64,000 bases of DNA, from contig JAFUTU010000038.1 in assembly GCA_017484095.1 (NCBI GenBank), positions 41,119-105,118 on the forward strand. The letters are read 5' to 3'. The position numbers were made by a program, and so were the translations under genes. The notes under the pieces were generated by a model. The model saw nothing but the letters and a program-made list of their open reading frames with translations. It was not told the DNA's origin and did not search any database. The stretch comes from Ruminococcus sp. GTDB taxonomy: Bacteria; Bacillota; Clostridia; Oscillospirales; Ruminococcaceae. This document shows positions 8,073 through 16,191 of this stretch, one piece after another (position 1 is the first letter of the stretch; each line of letters begins with the position of its first letter).

Positions 8073-8104
8073 AAAATGCACTCCGTTTTGGAGTGCATTT
8101 TTAT
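8073..8104. terminator. Bidirectional terminator between thiT and xre
   Basis: Perfect 12-bp stem AAAATGCACTCC / GGAGTGCATTTT with a 5-base loop, A-rich on one side and T-rich on the other, between convergent genes. Confidence 0.88.
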
Positions 8105-8105
8105 T

Positions 8106-8435
8106 TCACCGTGAATCTGATAGTATATCTAATCTCTCAAGTAATCTGCCTTTGTTTTTATCATTAAGCTGTCTGAAACTGTTTATAAGATGAGTTTCCT
8201 CTTTGTTTAAGGAAGATTGTGTCAAGCCTGATTTCTTGTTGGTCAGGCCTGCAATATAATCAAGGGAGACTCCATAAAGTTTTGCGATATTTACAGCTAT
8301 ATTCATTGGCAATTCGCTTTCGCCGCATTCATATCGACGGTATTGTGTCAGGTGTAAAAACAGCTTTTCTGCCACCTGACGCTGCGTCAGATCGCTATCC
8401 TCTCTTAGGTCCCTTATTCGCTGATATGCTATCAT
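8106..8435 (-). CDS. Xre-family HTH transcription regulator
   Basis: Regulator of 109 aa with an N-terminal helix-turn-helix of the Cro/CI type (residues about 5-60: RIRDLREDSDLTQRQVAEKL...YRRYECGESELPMNIAVNIA). The C-terminal half is helical and may dimerise. I start it at 8435, where GGAGGA stands upstream; an in-frame ATG at 8498 lacks a ribosome site and would run across the operator region. It is divergent from the surface-protein gene at 8570, and three ACACA/TGTGT dyads lie between them, so it probably controls itself and its neighbour. Confidence 0.82.
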   Translation of the reverse strand: MIAYQRIRDLREDSDLTQRQVAEKLFLHLTQYRRYECGESELPMNIAVNIAKLYGVSLDYIAGLTNKKSGLTQSSLNKEETHLINSFRQLNDKNKGRLLERLDILSDSR

Positions 8436-8477
8436 TATATTATCCTCCGTAATTGTGTTTTTTACATTGTAGCATTT

Positions 8478-8547
8478 AACACAATTATGTGTTGACAATC
8501 AACGATTTATGTGTTATAATTTAAAAATAATAACACATATTTGTGTC
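8478..8547. promoter_or_regulatory. Divergent control region with ACACA/TGTGT dyads
   Basis: Plus-strand promoter TTGACA (8492-8497), 17 bp, TATAAT (8515-8520). Dyads: AACACAATTATGTGTT (8478-8493) touching the -35; ATGTGTTAT (8509-8517) with ATAACACAT (8530-8538), a perfect 9-bp pair that covers the -10; and ACACATATTTGTGT (8534-8547) past the start. These are probable Xre operators. Confidence 0.7.
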
Positions 8548-8569
8548 ACAATGAATGGAGGAATGATAT

Positions 8570-9535
8570 ATGGCAAAAGAGAAAAACAAAAAGAAAGGAT
8601 GTCTTATTGCAGTAATAGCTGTAGTAGTGATAGGTGTTATAGCTGCTGCTGCAGGCGGAGGAAAGAAAAAAGATGATTCAAGTTCTCAGTCAAACGGAAA
8701 GGTTTCTGTCTCTTCAAGTACTTCGTCAGAAAATCAAGGAAAAGTTAATACGGACAAGGAAAGCAAGAGCGCTGAAAATGGCGATGTTTCCGAGGAAGCT
8801 AACGATGTGATATATGATGATGGCGGAATTAAAATAACATATACAGGATATACAGCTTCAAAGATGTTTACAAGCGCAAGCTTGAATTTCCTGATTGAAA
8901 ATAACAGCGACAAGAATATTACTGTTGAGAACTTCAATCTGAATATCAACGGATATACACTTGATACATGGTTCTATGAACAAGTACCTGCTTCAAAAAA
9001 ATCAAATGTAAAAATGGACATATACGATACTCAACTGAAAGAGAACGGTATTGACACGCTTGGCACGGTTGACATGAATTTCAGATGTATTGACAGCGAC
9101 ACATATGACGAGCTGTTTATTACGAATGATATTGAGATAGTTTTTGACGAAACAGTTTCAAGCGAGGAAAACCTTGACGATTATCAGCTTGTGGTCGATC
9201 AGGACGATGTGCAGGTTTACTACAAGGGCTTGGATCACGACGGCTGGATATCAGATACAAGCTTTAAATTCCTTATTGTAAATAACAGCAACAGAAATGT
9301 TACTTTGTCAGCAGATAATATCTCGGTCAATGATTTTGCAATGTCAACACTCTTCCATGGAGACTGTGCTGCAGGTAAAAAGACTAATGAGACGATAGAT
9401 GTGTATAAATCAACTATTGAAGATAATAACATCGAGAAGATCACAAAGCTTGAATTCTCATTGAGATGCTATGATTCAGACACTTATGATGATATTTGGG
9501 AGACAAATGCTATCACAATAGAAATTACTGAATAA
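8570..9535 (+). CDS. Membrane-anchored protein with two tandem beta domains
   Basis: Unknown function, 321 aa. A basic N-terminus precedes one membrane span (about residues 11-28, CLIAVIAVVVIGVIAAAAGG), with a Ser-rich linker to about residue 75. Two homologous domains of about 110 residues follow; each contains the pattern F-L-I-x-N-N-S-x-x-N-[IV]-T (FLIENNSDKNIT and FLIVNNSNRNVT) and ends with an RCxDSDTYDxx...TN.I.I motif. So the ectodomain is an internal duplication, similar in outline to DUF4352/DUF5067-type immunoglobulin-like folds. It is divergent from xre and preceded by a consensus promoter with operator dyads, so probably repressed by Xre. Confidence 0.75.
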   Translation: MAKEKNKKKGCLIAVIAVVVIGVIAAAAGGGKKKDDSSSQSNGKVSVSSSTSSENQGKVNTDKESKSAENGDVSEEANDVIYDDGGIKITYTGYTASKMFTSASLNFLIENNSDKNITVENFNLNINGYTLDTWFYEQVPASKKSNVKMDIYDTQLKENGIDTLGTVDMNFRCIDSDTYDELFITNDIEIVFDETVSSEENLDDYQLVVDQDDVQVYYKGLDHDGWISDTSFKFLIVNNSNRNVTLSADNISVNDFAMSTLFHGDCAAGKKTNETIDVYKSTIEDNNIEKITKLEFSLRCYDSDTYDDIWETNAITIEITE

Positions 9536-9540
9536 GAATA

Positions 9541-9572
9541 AAATGGGCTGTTCAAACGAACAGCCCATTTTA
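9541..9572. terminator. Bidirectional terminator
   Basis: Perfect 13-bp stem AAATGGGCTGTTC / GAACAGCCCATTT with a 4-base loop, between the convergent surface-protein and GH5 genes. Confidence 0.92.
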
Positions 9573-9575
9573 TTA

Positions 9576-10595
9576 TCACAGATATTTGATTATTTCGTCT
9601 CTTACGGTGTCGAGGTGCGGATCGGAAAGACCGAAATTCATTCTCTTATAGCTCCATGCGGCTCTGCCAATGCCGAAATGCTCAAACGCAGCATTGATAT
9701 CTTTATACCAGCTGAGGGTATCCTCGGGAGCGGCAATGTCGATAACTCCGTATTCTCCGCAGTAAAGTGAGGTGCCCCGCTCCTCGCAGAGCTTGACGGC
9801 AGCTTCAAATCTTCTGATGAAATATTCAGAGCTGTACTTTTCTCCTGCGGTCTCTGTATGGTCCATATATGTCATTTCGAGATCAGCGGCATCTTTAAGA
9901 TACTGCTTTACATCTCCCGGGTAGCCGATTCGGTAATCCTTATTCATCTGCTTTACCCAGCCTGCTGCCTGATGAGTGAATATGAGCGGCTCATAGCAGT
10001 GGAAATTGTATATCACATTCTCATCGTGAGGGAGGTCAAGGTCTTTAAGAGCATCAAGGGAATTGTTCCAGTAGCTGCCAAGCAGTATCCTGATATCGGG
10101 TGCTATAGCACGTATCCTCTCGATAGCCTTTTTGCTTATGCTGTTCCAGACTGGTGAAAACTTGGGGTCTGTTACCTCATTGAGAAGCTCAAAAGCTGCC
10201 ATTTCCGTAAGGTGACCGTAGCGCTTGGCAAATTCCTCCCAGAGAACGCAGAACCTCTCTTGAAGCTCGGCATCGGCGAAAAAGCCTATATAATTCTCAT
10301 CATCAAATATGAAGCCCTGAGTTTTATGCAGGTCAAGCACGATGTTCAGACCGTACTTCTTGCACCACTCAATAGCCCTATCCACATAGGAAAAGCCAAA
10401 CTCTCTGAGCGTTCCGTCCTCCTCCTGGAAGATGTTATAGTCCATAGGCAGGCGTACATGGTCTGCGCCCCAGCCTGCTATTGTCTTTATATCTTCCTCG
10501 GATATAAATGAATCAAGATGTTCCTTCGTGTATTTGAGCTGAGAGAGCCAGCCTCCCAAGTCAACGCCTTTTACAAAGCCTTCAAATTTTTTCAT
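9576..10595 (-). CDS. GH5 glycoside hydrolase, intracellular
   Basis: Clan GH-A TIM-barrel hydrolase of 339 aa, most like GH5 (cellulase family; cello- or other beta-glucan oligosaccharides). The acid/base is E140 in FELLNEV and the nucleophile E281 in LYCGEYGV; the upstream HVRLP and LDLHK motifs also fit GH5. No signal peptide, dockerin or binding module is present, so it probably works in the cytoplasm on imported oligosaccharides, unlike the secreted cellulosomal GH5 enzymes. It starts at ATG 10595 behind AGGAGG and is monocistronic, with a terminator shared with the opposing gene. Confidence 0.85.
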   Translation of the reverse strand: MKKFEGFVKGVDLGGWLSQLKYTKEHLDSFISEEDIKTIAGWGADHVRLPMDYNIFQEEDGTLREFGFSYVDRAIEWCKKYGLNIVLDLHKTQGFIFDDENYIGFFADAELQERFCVLWEEFAKRYGHLTEMAAFELLNEVTDPKFSPVWNSISKKAIERIRAIAPDIRILLGSYWNNSLDALKDLDLPHDENVIYNFHCYEPLIFTHQAAGWVKQMNKDYRIGYPGDVKQYLKDAADLEMTYMDHTETAGEKYSSEYFIRRFEAAVKLCEERGTSLYCGEYGVIDIAAPEDTLSWYKDINAAFEHFGIGRAAWSYKRMNFGLSDPHLDTVRDEIIKYL

Positions 10596-10807
10596 AATAA
10601 GCCTCCTGATATGGGGTATGGGTCCGTGCTATGGTTTGATTATACTGATTTTTGCGGTTTTTTATATCACAAATCTGCTTTTCATGTCAGATCTATAATA
10701 TAATCACATGATATCACAGTTTTATTGTTATGTAAAGGGGGTCAGAGGTCAAAATCTTGATATTTTAAACGTCATTTGTGCGCTTCGATCTCATTTTGGA
10801 CATAAAG

Positions 10808-10852
10808 AAAACCTCGTATCTACGGCGTTTTCTTGCGTAAATGCGAGGTTTT
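10808..10852 (-). terminator. Terminator downstream of tRNA-fMet
   Basis: Stem of AAAACCTCG (10808-10816) with CGAGGTTTT (10844-10852) and an inner hairpin, T-rich on the minus-strand exit side. Confidence 0.75.
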
Positions 10853-10856
10853 TAGT

Positions 10857-10933
<77 letters not shown>

Positions 10934-10956
10934 ATATCTCTTTTCGGTACCCATAA

Positions 10957-10985
10957 ATTATATCACATCAGTGAGGTGTTGTCAA
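10957..10985 (-). promoter_or_regulatory. Consensus promoter of tRNA-fMet
   Basis: Minus-strand TTGACA (10985-10980), 17 bp, TATAAT (10962-10957), about 24 bases before the tRNA. The 150 bases further upstream, up to the symporter promoter, show no gene. Confidence 0.88.
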
Positions 10986-11113
10986 GTGTTTTTTTAGTTT
11001 TCATTATCTCTGTCATATTATATTCCGTTTTATTTAATTTTATTCGGCGATATACACAAATATTGTGTCATAACTGATGTTATTTTGTTACGCTAAAATG
11101 TTTGTCTGCCCCC

Positions 11114-11142
11114 TTGACAAATCCCGATGAATGGTTTATAAT
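11114..11142 (+). promoter_or_regulatory. Consensus promoter of the symporter gene
   Basis: TTGACA (11114-11119), 17 bp, TATAAT (11137-11142), 65 bases before the start codon. Confidence 0.85.
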
Positions 11143-11207
11143 AATGTAGTGCTTTATTAAGCGAAAGCATAAAAGTTTTAAAGTATTGAATTAAAGGAGT
11201 GTTTCAA

Positions 11208-12755
11208 TTGACAGCAAGATGGGTCATCCTAGTCGTCTATCTGGTATTGATGATAGTGATAGGCGTATACTACAGGAAAAAGACTGCCAATGTCAATGAC
11301 TTTGTTCTCGGAGGAAGAACTCTGGGACCTTGGTTCACGGCATTTGCATACGGAACATCTTATTTTTCGGCGGTAATATTTGTCGGCTATGCGGGCAAAT
11401 TCGGCTGGTCATACGGTCTGGCATCAACATGGGTAGGAATAGGAAACTGCCTGCTTGGTTCATTGCTGGCATGGATCGTACTCGGAAAGAGAACGAGGAT
11501 AATGACCAAGCACCTTGAAGCTAAGACTATGCCTGAGTTCTTCGAGAAAAGGTATAACAGCAAGCCTTTGAAGATTGCCTCAGCGCTGATAGTGTTCGTG
11601 TTCCTTATCCCTTATACGGCATCGGTTTACAACGGTCTTTCAAGGCTGTTTGAGAAGGGCTTCGGCATCAAGTATGAGTACTGCATAATAGGTATGGCGC
11701 TGTTTACTGCTATCTATGTTATACTTGGCGGATATAAGGCAACAGCACTGAATGATTTTATCCAGGGTATCATAATGCTGATCGGCATAGTTGCGGTAGT
11801 GCTTGCGGTGCTCAACCTTAACGGCGGTCTGTTCGATTCAATCGACAAGCTCGGTGATGTTAAGGATGCGAACGGAGACACGGGCGTATACAACACCATT
11901 TTCGGACCTGACCCGATAAATCTGCTGGGAGTTGTGATACTTACATCACTCGGTACATGGGGACTGCCTCAGATGGTGCAGAAGTTCTACGCTATCAAGG
12001 ACGACAGAGCTGTAAAGACCGGTACTATCGTATCTACAGTGTTTGCGCTGATAGTTGCAGGCGGCTGCTACTTCCTCGGTGGATTCGGCAGACTGTTTGC
12101 AGAGCCTGCTGAGGGCGGACTTCCCGAAGGCGGTTCCGACTCTATCGTTCCGATAATGATGGATAAGCTGCCGTCTGCTCTGTTCGGTCTTGTTATTGTG
12201 CTTGTGCTTTCGGCTTCTATGTCAACTCTTTCATCACTGGTGCTCACTTCAAGCTCAACTCTTACGATCGACCTGATCAAGCCTATGATGAAGGGTAAGA
12301 TGGACGAGAAGAAGGAGCTTCTCACGATGAGGATATTTATTGCAGTGTTCCTTATCGTATCGGTCATCATTGCTCTGATAACTCTTGAAAATCCTCAGAC
12401 AGTTATCTCAAGCCTTATGGGTATATCCTGGGGCGCACTTGCAGGAGCCTTCCTTGCACCGTTTATGTACGGTCTTTTCAAAAAGACGGTTACAAAGGCT
12501 GCTGTAGCGGTAAGCTTTATTTGCGGTGTTGGCATAACGGTAGTACATATGTTCATCTACACTCTCAAGCTCGTGCCCGATGCACCTATGACTCTTGGCA
12601 AGCTGAGCCTTGCGTCACCTGTTAATGCAGGTGCGTTCGCAATGCTGTTCGGTCTGATAATAGTGCCTGTTGTCAGCGCATTTACCAAGCAGAGCGATGA
12701 GGATAAAGCTCTTACTGACGAGATATTCACCTGCTATGAGAATGGTGATCTCTGA
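11208..12755 (+). CDS. Sodium:solute symporter (SSS family)
   Basis: Integral membrane carrier of 515 aa with about 13 predicted spans, of the SSS family (PutP, SGLT and related), importing a solute with sodium. Visible family features are the N-terminal span with DFVLGGRTLGPWFTAFAYG, the signature region GGYKATALNDFIQGIIMLIG and the segment LSASMSTLSSLVLTSSST, which carries the conserved Ser/Thr residues of the second sodium site. I place the start at TTG 11208 because AAAGGAG lies eight bases before it; the GTG at 11199 overlaps that site. The substrate is not readable; amino acids such as proline or sugars are possible. Single gene with own promoter and terminator. Confidence 0.85.
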   Translation: MTARWVILVVYLVLMIVIGVYYRKKTANVNDFVLGGRTLGPWFTAFAYGTSYFSAVIFVGYAGKFGWSYGLASTWVGIGNCLLGSLLAWIVLGKRTRIMTKHLEAKTMPEFFEKRYNSKPLKIASALIVFVFLIPYTASVYNGLSRLFEKGFGIKYEYCIIGMALFTAIYVILGGYKATALNDFIQGIIMLIGIVAVVLAVLNLNGGLFDSIDKLGDVKDANGDTGVYNTIFGPDPINLLGVVILTSLGTWGLPQMVQKFYAIKDDRAVKTGTIVSTVFALIVAGGCYFLGGFGRLFAEPAEGGLPEGGSDSIVPIMMDKLPSALFGLVIVLVLSASMSTLSSLVLTSSSTLTIDLIKPMMKGKMDEKKELLTMRIFIAVFLIVSVIIALITLENPQTVISSLMGISWGALAGAFLAPFMYGLFKKTVTKAAVAVSFICGVGITVVHMFIYTLKLVPDAPMTLGKLSLASPVNAGAFAMLFGLIIVPVVSAFTKQSDEDKALTDEIFTCYENGDL

Positions 12756-12772
12756 TAAACAGAAAACTTATA

Positions 12773-12812
12773 AGCAGCTGTTCTTCCAAAGCGGAGGGCA
12801 GCTGTTTTTTTC
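12773..12812 (+). terminator. Terminator of the symporter gene
   Basis: AGCAGCTG and CAGCTG arms with inner TCC/GGA pairing, followed by seven T residues. Confidence 0.85.
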
Positions 12813-12817
12813 TGTTA

Positions 12818-12930
12818 AGCCGTGCGGCGATCGAATTTATTTTCTTTGAATACAGATCTATTTGGTAGGAGTGACCACTATGTTAAAGTTAGAACAAAAC
12901 AACGGCGTGAATTAGCCGTGCGGCGAGCAC
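12818..12930. repeat. Diverged single copy of the 96-bp repeat family
   Basis: The word AGCCGTGCGGCGA stands at 12818 and again at 12914, exactly 96 bp apart. The reverse complement of the whole stretch aligns without gaps to the array at 1963-2076 at about 60 percent by hand count; the best parts are GCTCGCCGCA...GGCT and AGTGGTC. It holds a 11-codon ORF (12880-12915, MLKLEQNNGVN) behind TAGGAG, not conserved in the other copies. No other gene is seen in 12756-13008. Confidence 0.7.
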
Positions 12931-13008
12931 CCTGCATATCAGCGGACAAAGCCTCATATTATTGTAAGAGGTCTTTATCCTATTTGTGACTCTGAAAGGG
13001 GAGGGGCA

Positions 13009-14643
13009 ATGAAAAAGCAGGGGTTCTTGAAAAGCTCAGCGATCCTTCTTTTTATGATAATCATAACAAAAGCGCTGGGTATACTGTATAAGGTGCCGCT
13101 GACGATTCTGCTCGGCGGCGAGGGAATGGGGCACCTTTCTGCAGCAATGTCTGTGTTTGCACCTGTGTTCGCGGCGTCAGTGTCGGGAATAACACCTGCG
13201 GTGGCTAAACTTACTGCTGAAAACTGCGCTCTCAGGCGGTTTGCGAATATGAGAAAAACAAGGCGCGCCGCTATGAGACTGTTCGGGCTGTTCGGGGCGG
13301 CAGGGTGTGTGCTGCTGATAGCGGCGGCACCACTGCTGTCAAAACTGTCAGGTTCATCGGGAAGTCCTGCGGCTGTGATCTGTGCTGCACCGACGCTTTT
13401 ATTCTGCACGCTTATGTCAGTAGAAAAGGGATATTACGAGGGCCTTTCAAATATGGTGCCCACAGCCGTTTCAGAGATAGCGGAATCTGTTTTCAGACTT
13501 GTTTGCGGGCTTGGTCTTGGTTATGCTGCCGGAAAGATACTTGGGCTGTCATCAGAGCTTTGTGCGGCTGCTGCCATACTGGGTACCTCAGCCGCATCAA
13601 TGCTTGGGTGCATAGTTATTTTTGTGATGACACTCAGAAAGGGAGACGGCATCACCAAAAAAGACCTTGACAGCGACCCCGTTACTGACAGCTCTCACAG
13701 GATAAGATCGGCGCTGCTGACGGTATGTGCGCCTATTGCCTTGACAACAGTTGTTAACAGCCTCAGCGGCTTTATCGACCTGATGACAATACCAAGAGGG
13801 CTTGCAGCTGCTGCGGTAAAGGCTCCGCATTTGTTTGACAGGATAACCGCAGCAGGCATTAAGACAGAGGCGGTGCCGAACTTTGTTTACGGATCGTATA
13901 CGGCGCTGGCACTTACTATTTTCAGCTTTGTGCCGACGGTAACAGCTATGCTTTCAAAAAGTCTGCTCCCTGAGATAACGGCAGCTCATGCCTGCGGAGA
14001 TAAGGTAAGGCTCACTAAAAGTCTGTCAAGACTTATAAGGGCAGCGGCTTTGATAGCAATGCCTGCCGGAGCTTTCATTATTATAAGGCCAAAGGAGATA
14101 CTTTCGTTTCTCTTCGGACCGAGAGTGACCGAGATCTATGCCTGCCGTGAAGCGTTTATGATACTGGGTGCCGCCGCAGTGTTTTCGGGGATAGCAGCAC
14201 CGTGCTTTGCAGCCTTGCAGCTGATAGGAAGACCTCGCGAGGGGATAAGGATAATGGTAGGCTCGGCAGCCGTGAAGCTGGGACTTAATCTGCTGCTGGT
14301 GAGAGTGCCGCAGCTTGGGATATCGGGAGCAGCGGTGTCAACTCTGGGTTCAGTGATGTTTATAATGGAGCTGTGCCTATTCAGACTGAGAAGAATGACC
14401 GGCGGCAGGCTAAGTCCTGCGGCGCTGATGATAAAGCCTATGTATGCGTCAGGACTTGCCATGGCTGCGGCGGCAGTTGTGCCGAAAATGCTTGAAAACG
14501 GGCTCTCTGCGTCAGGAGAGGGACGGGCCGTTCTGTGCCTGACATTGTTATTTAGCTGTATTGTGTATGGTGTTTCTTTGGTTTTATTGTGCGAAATGCC
14601 GAAAAATAAAATTCCTAGGGCAATTTTCAAAAAAAAGCTTTAA
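13009..14643 (+). CDS. MATE/MVF-family flippase, SpoVB/YabM-like
   Basis: Polytopic membrane protein of 544 aa with about 14 spans, of the polysaccharide-biosynthesis/SpoVB branch of the MOP exporters. Such proteins flip lipid-linked cell-wall or spore-cortex precursors. N-terminal motif KSSAILLFMIIITKALGILYK and the glycine-rich LLGGEGMGHLSAAMS region fit the family. It heads the conserved cluster flippase-mazG-HU-rqcP (yabM-yabN-hbs-yabO order in Bacillus relatives). The start ATG is preceded by GGGGAGGGG. Whether it serves spore cortex (SpoVB), exopolysaccharide or lipid II is not decidable here. Confidence 0.82.
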   Translation: MKKQGFLKSSAILLFMIIITKALGILYKVPLTILLGGEGMGHLSAAMSVFAPVFAASVSGITPAVAKLTAENCALRRFANMRKTRRAAMRLFGLFGAAGCVLLIAAAPLLSKLSGSSGSPAAVICAAPTLLFCTLMSVEKGYYEGLSNMVPTAVSEIAESVFRLVCGLGLGYAAGKILGLSSELCAAAAILGTSAASMLGCIVIFVMTLRKGDGITKKDLDSDPVTDSSHRIRSALLTVCAPIALTTVVNSLSGFIDLMTIPRGLAAAAVKAPHLFDRITAAGIKTEAVPNFVYGSYTALALTIFSFVPTVTAMLSKSLLPEITAAHACGDKVRLTKSLSRLIRAAALIAMPAGAFIIIRPKEILSFLFGPRVTEIYACREAFMILGAAAVFSGIAAPCFAALQLIGRPREGIRIMVGSAAVKLGLNLLLVRVPQLGISGAAVSTLGSVMFIMELCLFRLRRMTGGRLSPAALMIKPMYASGLAMAAAAVVPKMLENGLSASGEGRAVLCLTLLFSCIVYGVSLVLLCEMPKNKIPRAIFKKKL

Positions 14644-14727
14644 ACCTCTTGAAATTTTGACGAAAATAGGTTATTATTAATAAGGTAACTTGGCCTTGAG
14701 GGCTGTTCTCGGAAAGGTAATGGTTTT

Positions 14728-15477
14728 GTGGAAAACGAATATGCAGAGCTTTTAGCTAAGGATAGATATGATATTGATGATCTGGCGCATATCGTCCGCA
14801 TACTGAGAAGTGAGAACGGCTGTCCCTGGGATAAGGTACAGACGCATAAGACTATCAAGAAGGATTTTCTTGAAGAGGTCTATGAGGTCATGGAGGCGAT
14901 AGACGCCGAAAGCCCCGAGATGATGCGTGAGGAGCTCGGAGATGTGCTTTTGCAGGTGGTTTTCCACTGCGTTCTCGAAAGTGAGGAGGAGCATTTCGGG
15001 CTGGATGAGGTGACGACCGATATCTGCAGAAAGCTTATCGTGAGACACCCGCACGTTTTCGGAGATGTTAAGGCGGATACCGTTGACAAGGTACTGACGA
15101 ACTGGGATTCCATCAAGAAGGAGACCAAGGGACAGGAAACGTACACTCAGACGCTGGAGAGCGTACCTAAGAATTTTCCTGCGCTGATGAGAGCTCAGAA
15201 GCTTGTGAAGAGAGCTGACAGGGCGGGAGTATCGCTTGGGGGCGTCAGTGAGCTTTCAGATAGCATAGCTGAAAAGGCAAAAGCTATAGGCGAAGAGAAC
15301 GACAAGACCAAGGCTGTGGCATTGCTGGGGAAGATGATGTTCGAGTGTGCGGCACTGGCAAGAGAGCTCGATGCTGATGCGGAGGAGACGCTTACCGATG
15401 AGAACAACGCATTTATCGGCCGCTTCCGTGAGGCAGAGGAAAAAGCAAGGCAAAACGAGTCTGAGATAAGGCTCTGA
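14728..15477 (+). CDS. mazG: MazG nucleoside triphosphate pyrophosphohydrolase
   Basis: Cytoplasmic house-cleaning enzyme of 249 aa that hydrolyses NTPs to NMP and pyrophosphate. The all-alpha MazG fold is clear: ENGCPWDKVQTHKTI at about residues 32-46, then metal-binding acidic motifs EEVYEVMEAI and EELGDVLLQVVFH at about 51-60 and 72-84, and a second helical half (NWDSIKKETKGQ onward). Bacillus YabN carries an extra N-terminal methylase domain, absent here. The start is GTG 14728, since no in-frame ATG precedes it. It sits in the yabM-yabN-yabO type cluster. Confidence 0.92.
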   Translation: MENEYAELLAKDRYDIDDLAHIVRILRSENGCPWDKVQTHKTIKKDFLEEVYEVMEAIDAESPEMMREELGDVLLQVVFHCVLESEEEHFGLDEVTTDICRKLIVRHPHVFGDVKADTVDKVLTNWDSIKKETKGQETYTQTLESVPKNFPALMRAQKLVKRADRAGVSLGGVSELSDSIAEKAKAIGEENDKTKAVALLGKMMFECAALARELDADAEETLTDENNAFIGRFREAEEKARQNESEIRL

Positions 15478-15564
15478 GCATAGATACCGCGTAAGGCGAG
15501 TAAAAGTTAATAATGGACAGCCGGGGGAATCCCTGAGAGTCTAATTAAAATGGAGGTAAAAACA

Positions 15565-15840
15565 ATGACAAAGGCAGAACTTATCAGCGCGATCGCAGCA
15601 AAGGGAGAATATTCCAAGAAGGATGCAGAGAAGGCACTTACAGCAGTTACAGCTTCTATCACTGAGGCACTTGCAAAGGGTGAGAAGATCTCGCTCGTTG
15701 GCTTCGGTACTTTCGAAGTAAGACAGAGAGCAGCTAAGACTTCGATCAACCCCAGAACCAAGGAGAAGATCAAGGTTCCTGCAAAGAAGGTTCCTGCATT
15801 CAAGGCAGGCAAGGCATTCAAGGACGCTGTTAATAAGTAA
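15565..15840 (+). CDS. hup: HU-family histone-like DNA-binding protein
   Basis: Nucleoid protein of 91 aa that dimerises and bends DNA. The full HU signature is present: MTKAELISAIAAK, the GFGTFEV turn (about 46-52), and the DNA-binding arm RAAKTSINPRTKEKIKVPAK ending in FKAGKAFKDAVN. I start at ATG 15565; the in-frame ATG at 15550 overlaps the GGAGG ribosome site. Codon use is strongly biased toward common codons, as expected of an abundant protein. A strong terminator follows. Confidence 0.96.
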   Translation: MTKAELISAIAAKGEYSKKDAEKALTAVTASITEALAKGEKISLVGFGTFEVRQRAAKTSINPRTKEKIKVPAKKVPAFKAGKAFKDAVNK

Positions 15841-15852
15841 TTTTGCTTTAAT

Positions 15853-15888
15853 GACCTGACCTTTCAAACGGGGTCAGGTCTTTTTTTG
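15853..15888 (+). terminator. Terminator of hup
   Basis: Perfect 9-bp stem GACCTGACC / GGTCAGGTC followed by seven T. Confidence 0.92.
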
Positions 15889-15904
15889 TAGGATAGGAAG
15901 TGAA

Positions 15905-16150
15905 ATGATGAGACTGGATAAGTATCTTAAAGTTACAAGGCTTATAAAGAGACGGACTGTTGCAAATGAAGCCTGTGATGCTGGCAGAGTAACAGTGAAT
16001 GACAAGATCGCAAGAGCATCATACGATGTTAAGGTCGGTGATATCATCACGATCTCTATGGGCGCAAGACCGATAACTGTTAAAGTGCTCGGGGTTACAG
16101 AGTTCGTTAAAAAAGAGGACGCTGCACAGTATTATGAAGTTATAGGATAA
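15905..16150 (+). CDS. rqcP: S4-domain RNA-binding protein RqcP (YabO/HslR)
   Basis: Protein of 81 aa made of one S4 domain (MRLDKYLKVTRLIKRRTVANEACDAG...), the YabO/RqcP type. In Bacillus RqcP helps RqcH add alanine tails to stalled nascent chains on the 60S-like 50S subunit. Position after mazG and HU matches yabO; the usual yabP and yabQ are not next to it here. Two adjacent ATG codons (15905, 15908) are possible starts behind AGGAAG. A terminator follows at once. Confidence 0.88.
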   Translation: MMRLDKYLKVTRLIKRRTVANEACDAGRVTVNDKIARASYDVKVGDIITISMGARPITVKVLGVTEFVKKEDAAQYYEVIG

Positions 16151-16156
16151 GAGATA

Positions 16157-16191
16157 CCCCTTGCGGAGATTTACCGCAAAGGGGCATTTTT
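16157..16191 (+). terminator. Terminator of rqcP
   Basis: CCCCTTGCGG paired with CCGCAAAGGGG, then CATTTTTAT; it overlaps the end of the convergent spoIIP gene. Confidence 0.8.

Noticed and set aside
12880..12915. An 11-codon ORF (MLKLEQNNGVN) as a leader peptide
   Set aside because: It lies inside the repeat copy, is not kept in the other units, and no attenuator follows, so it is mentioned only under the repeat.
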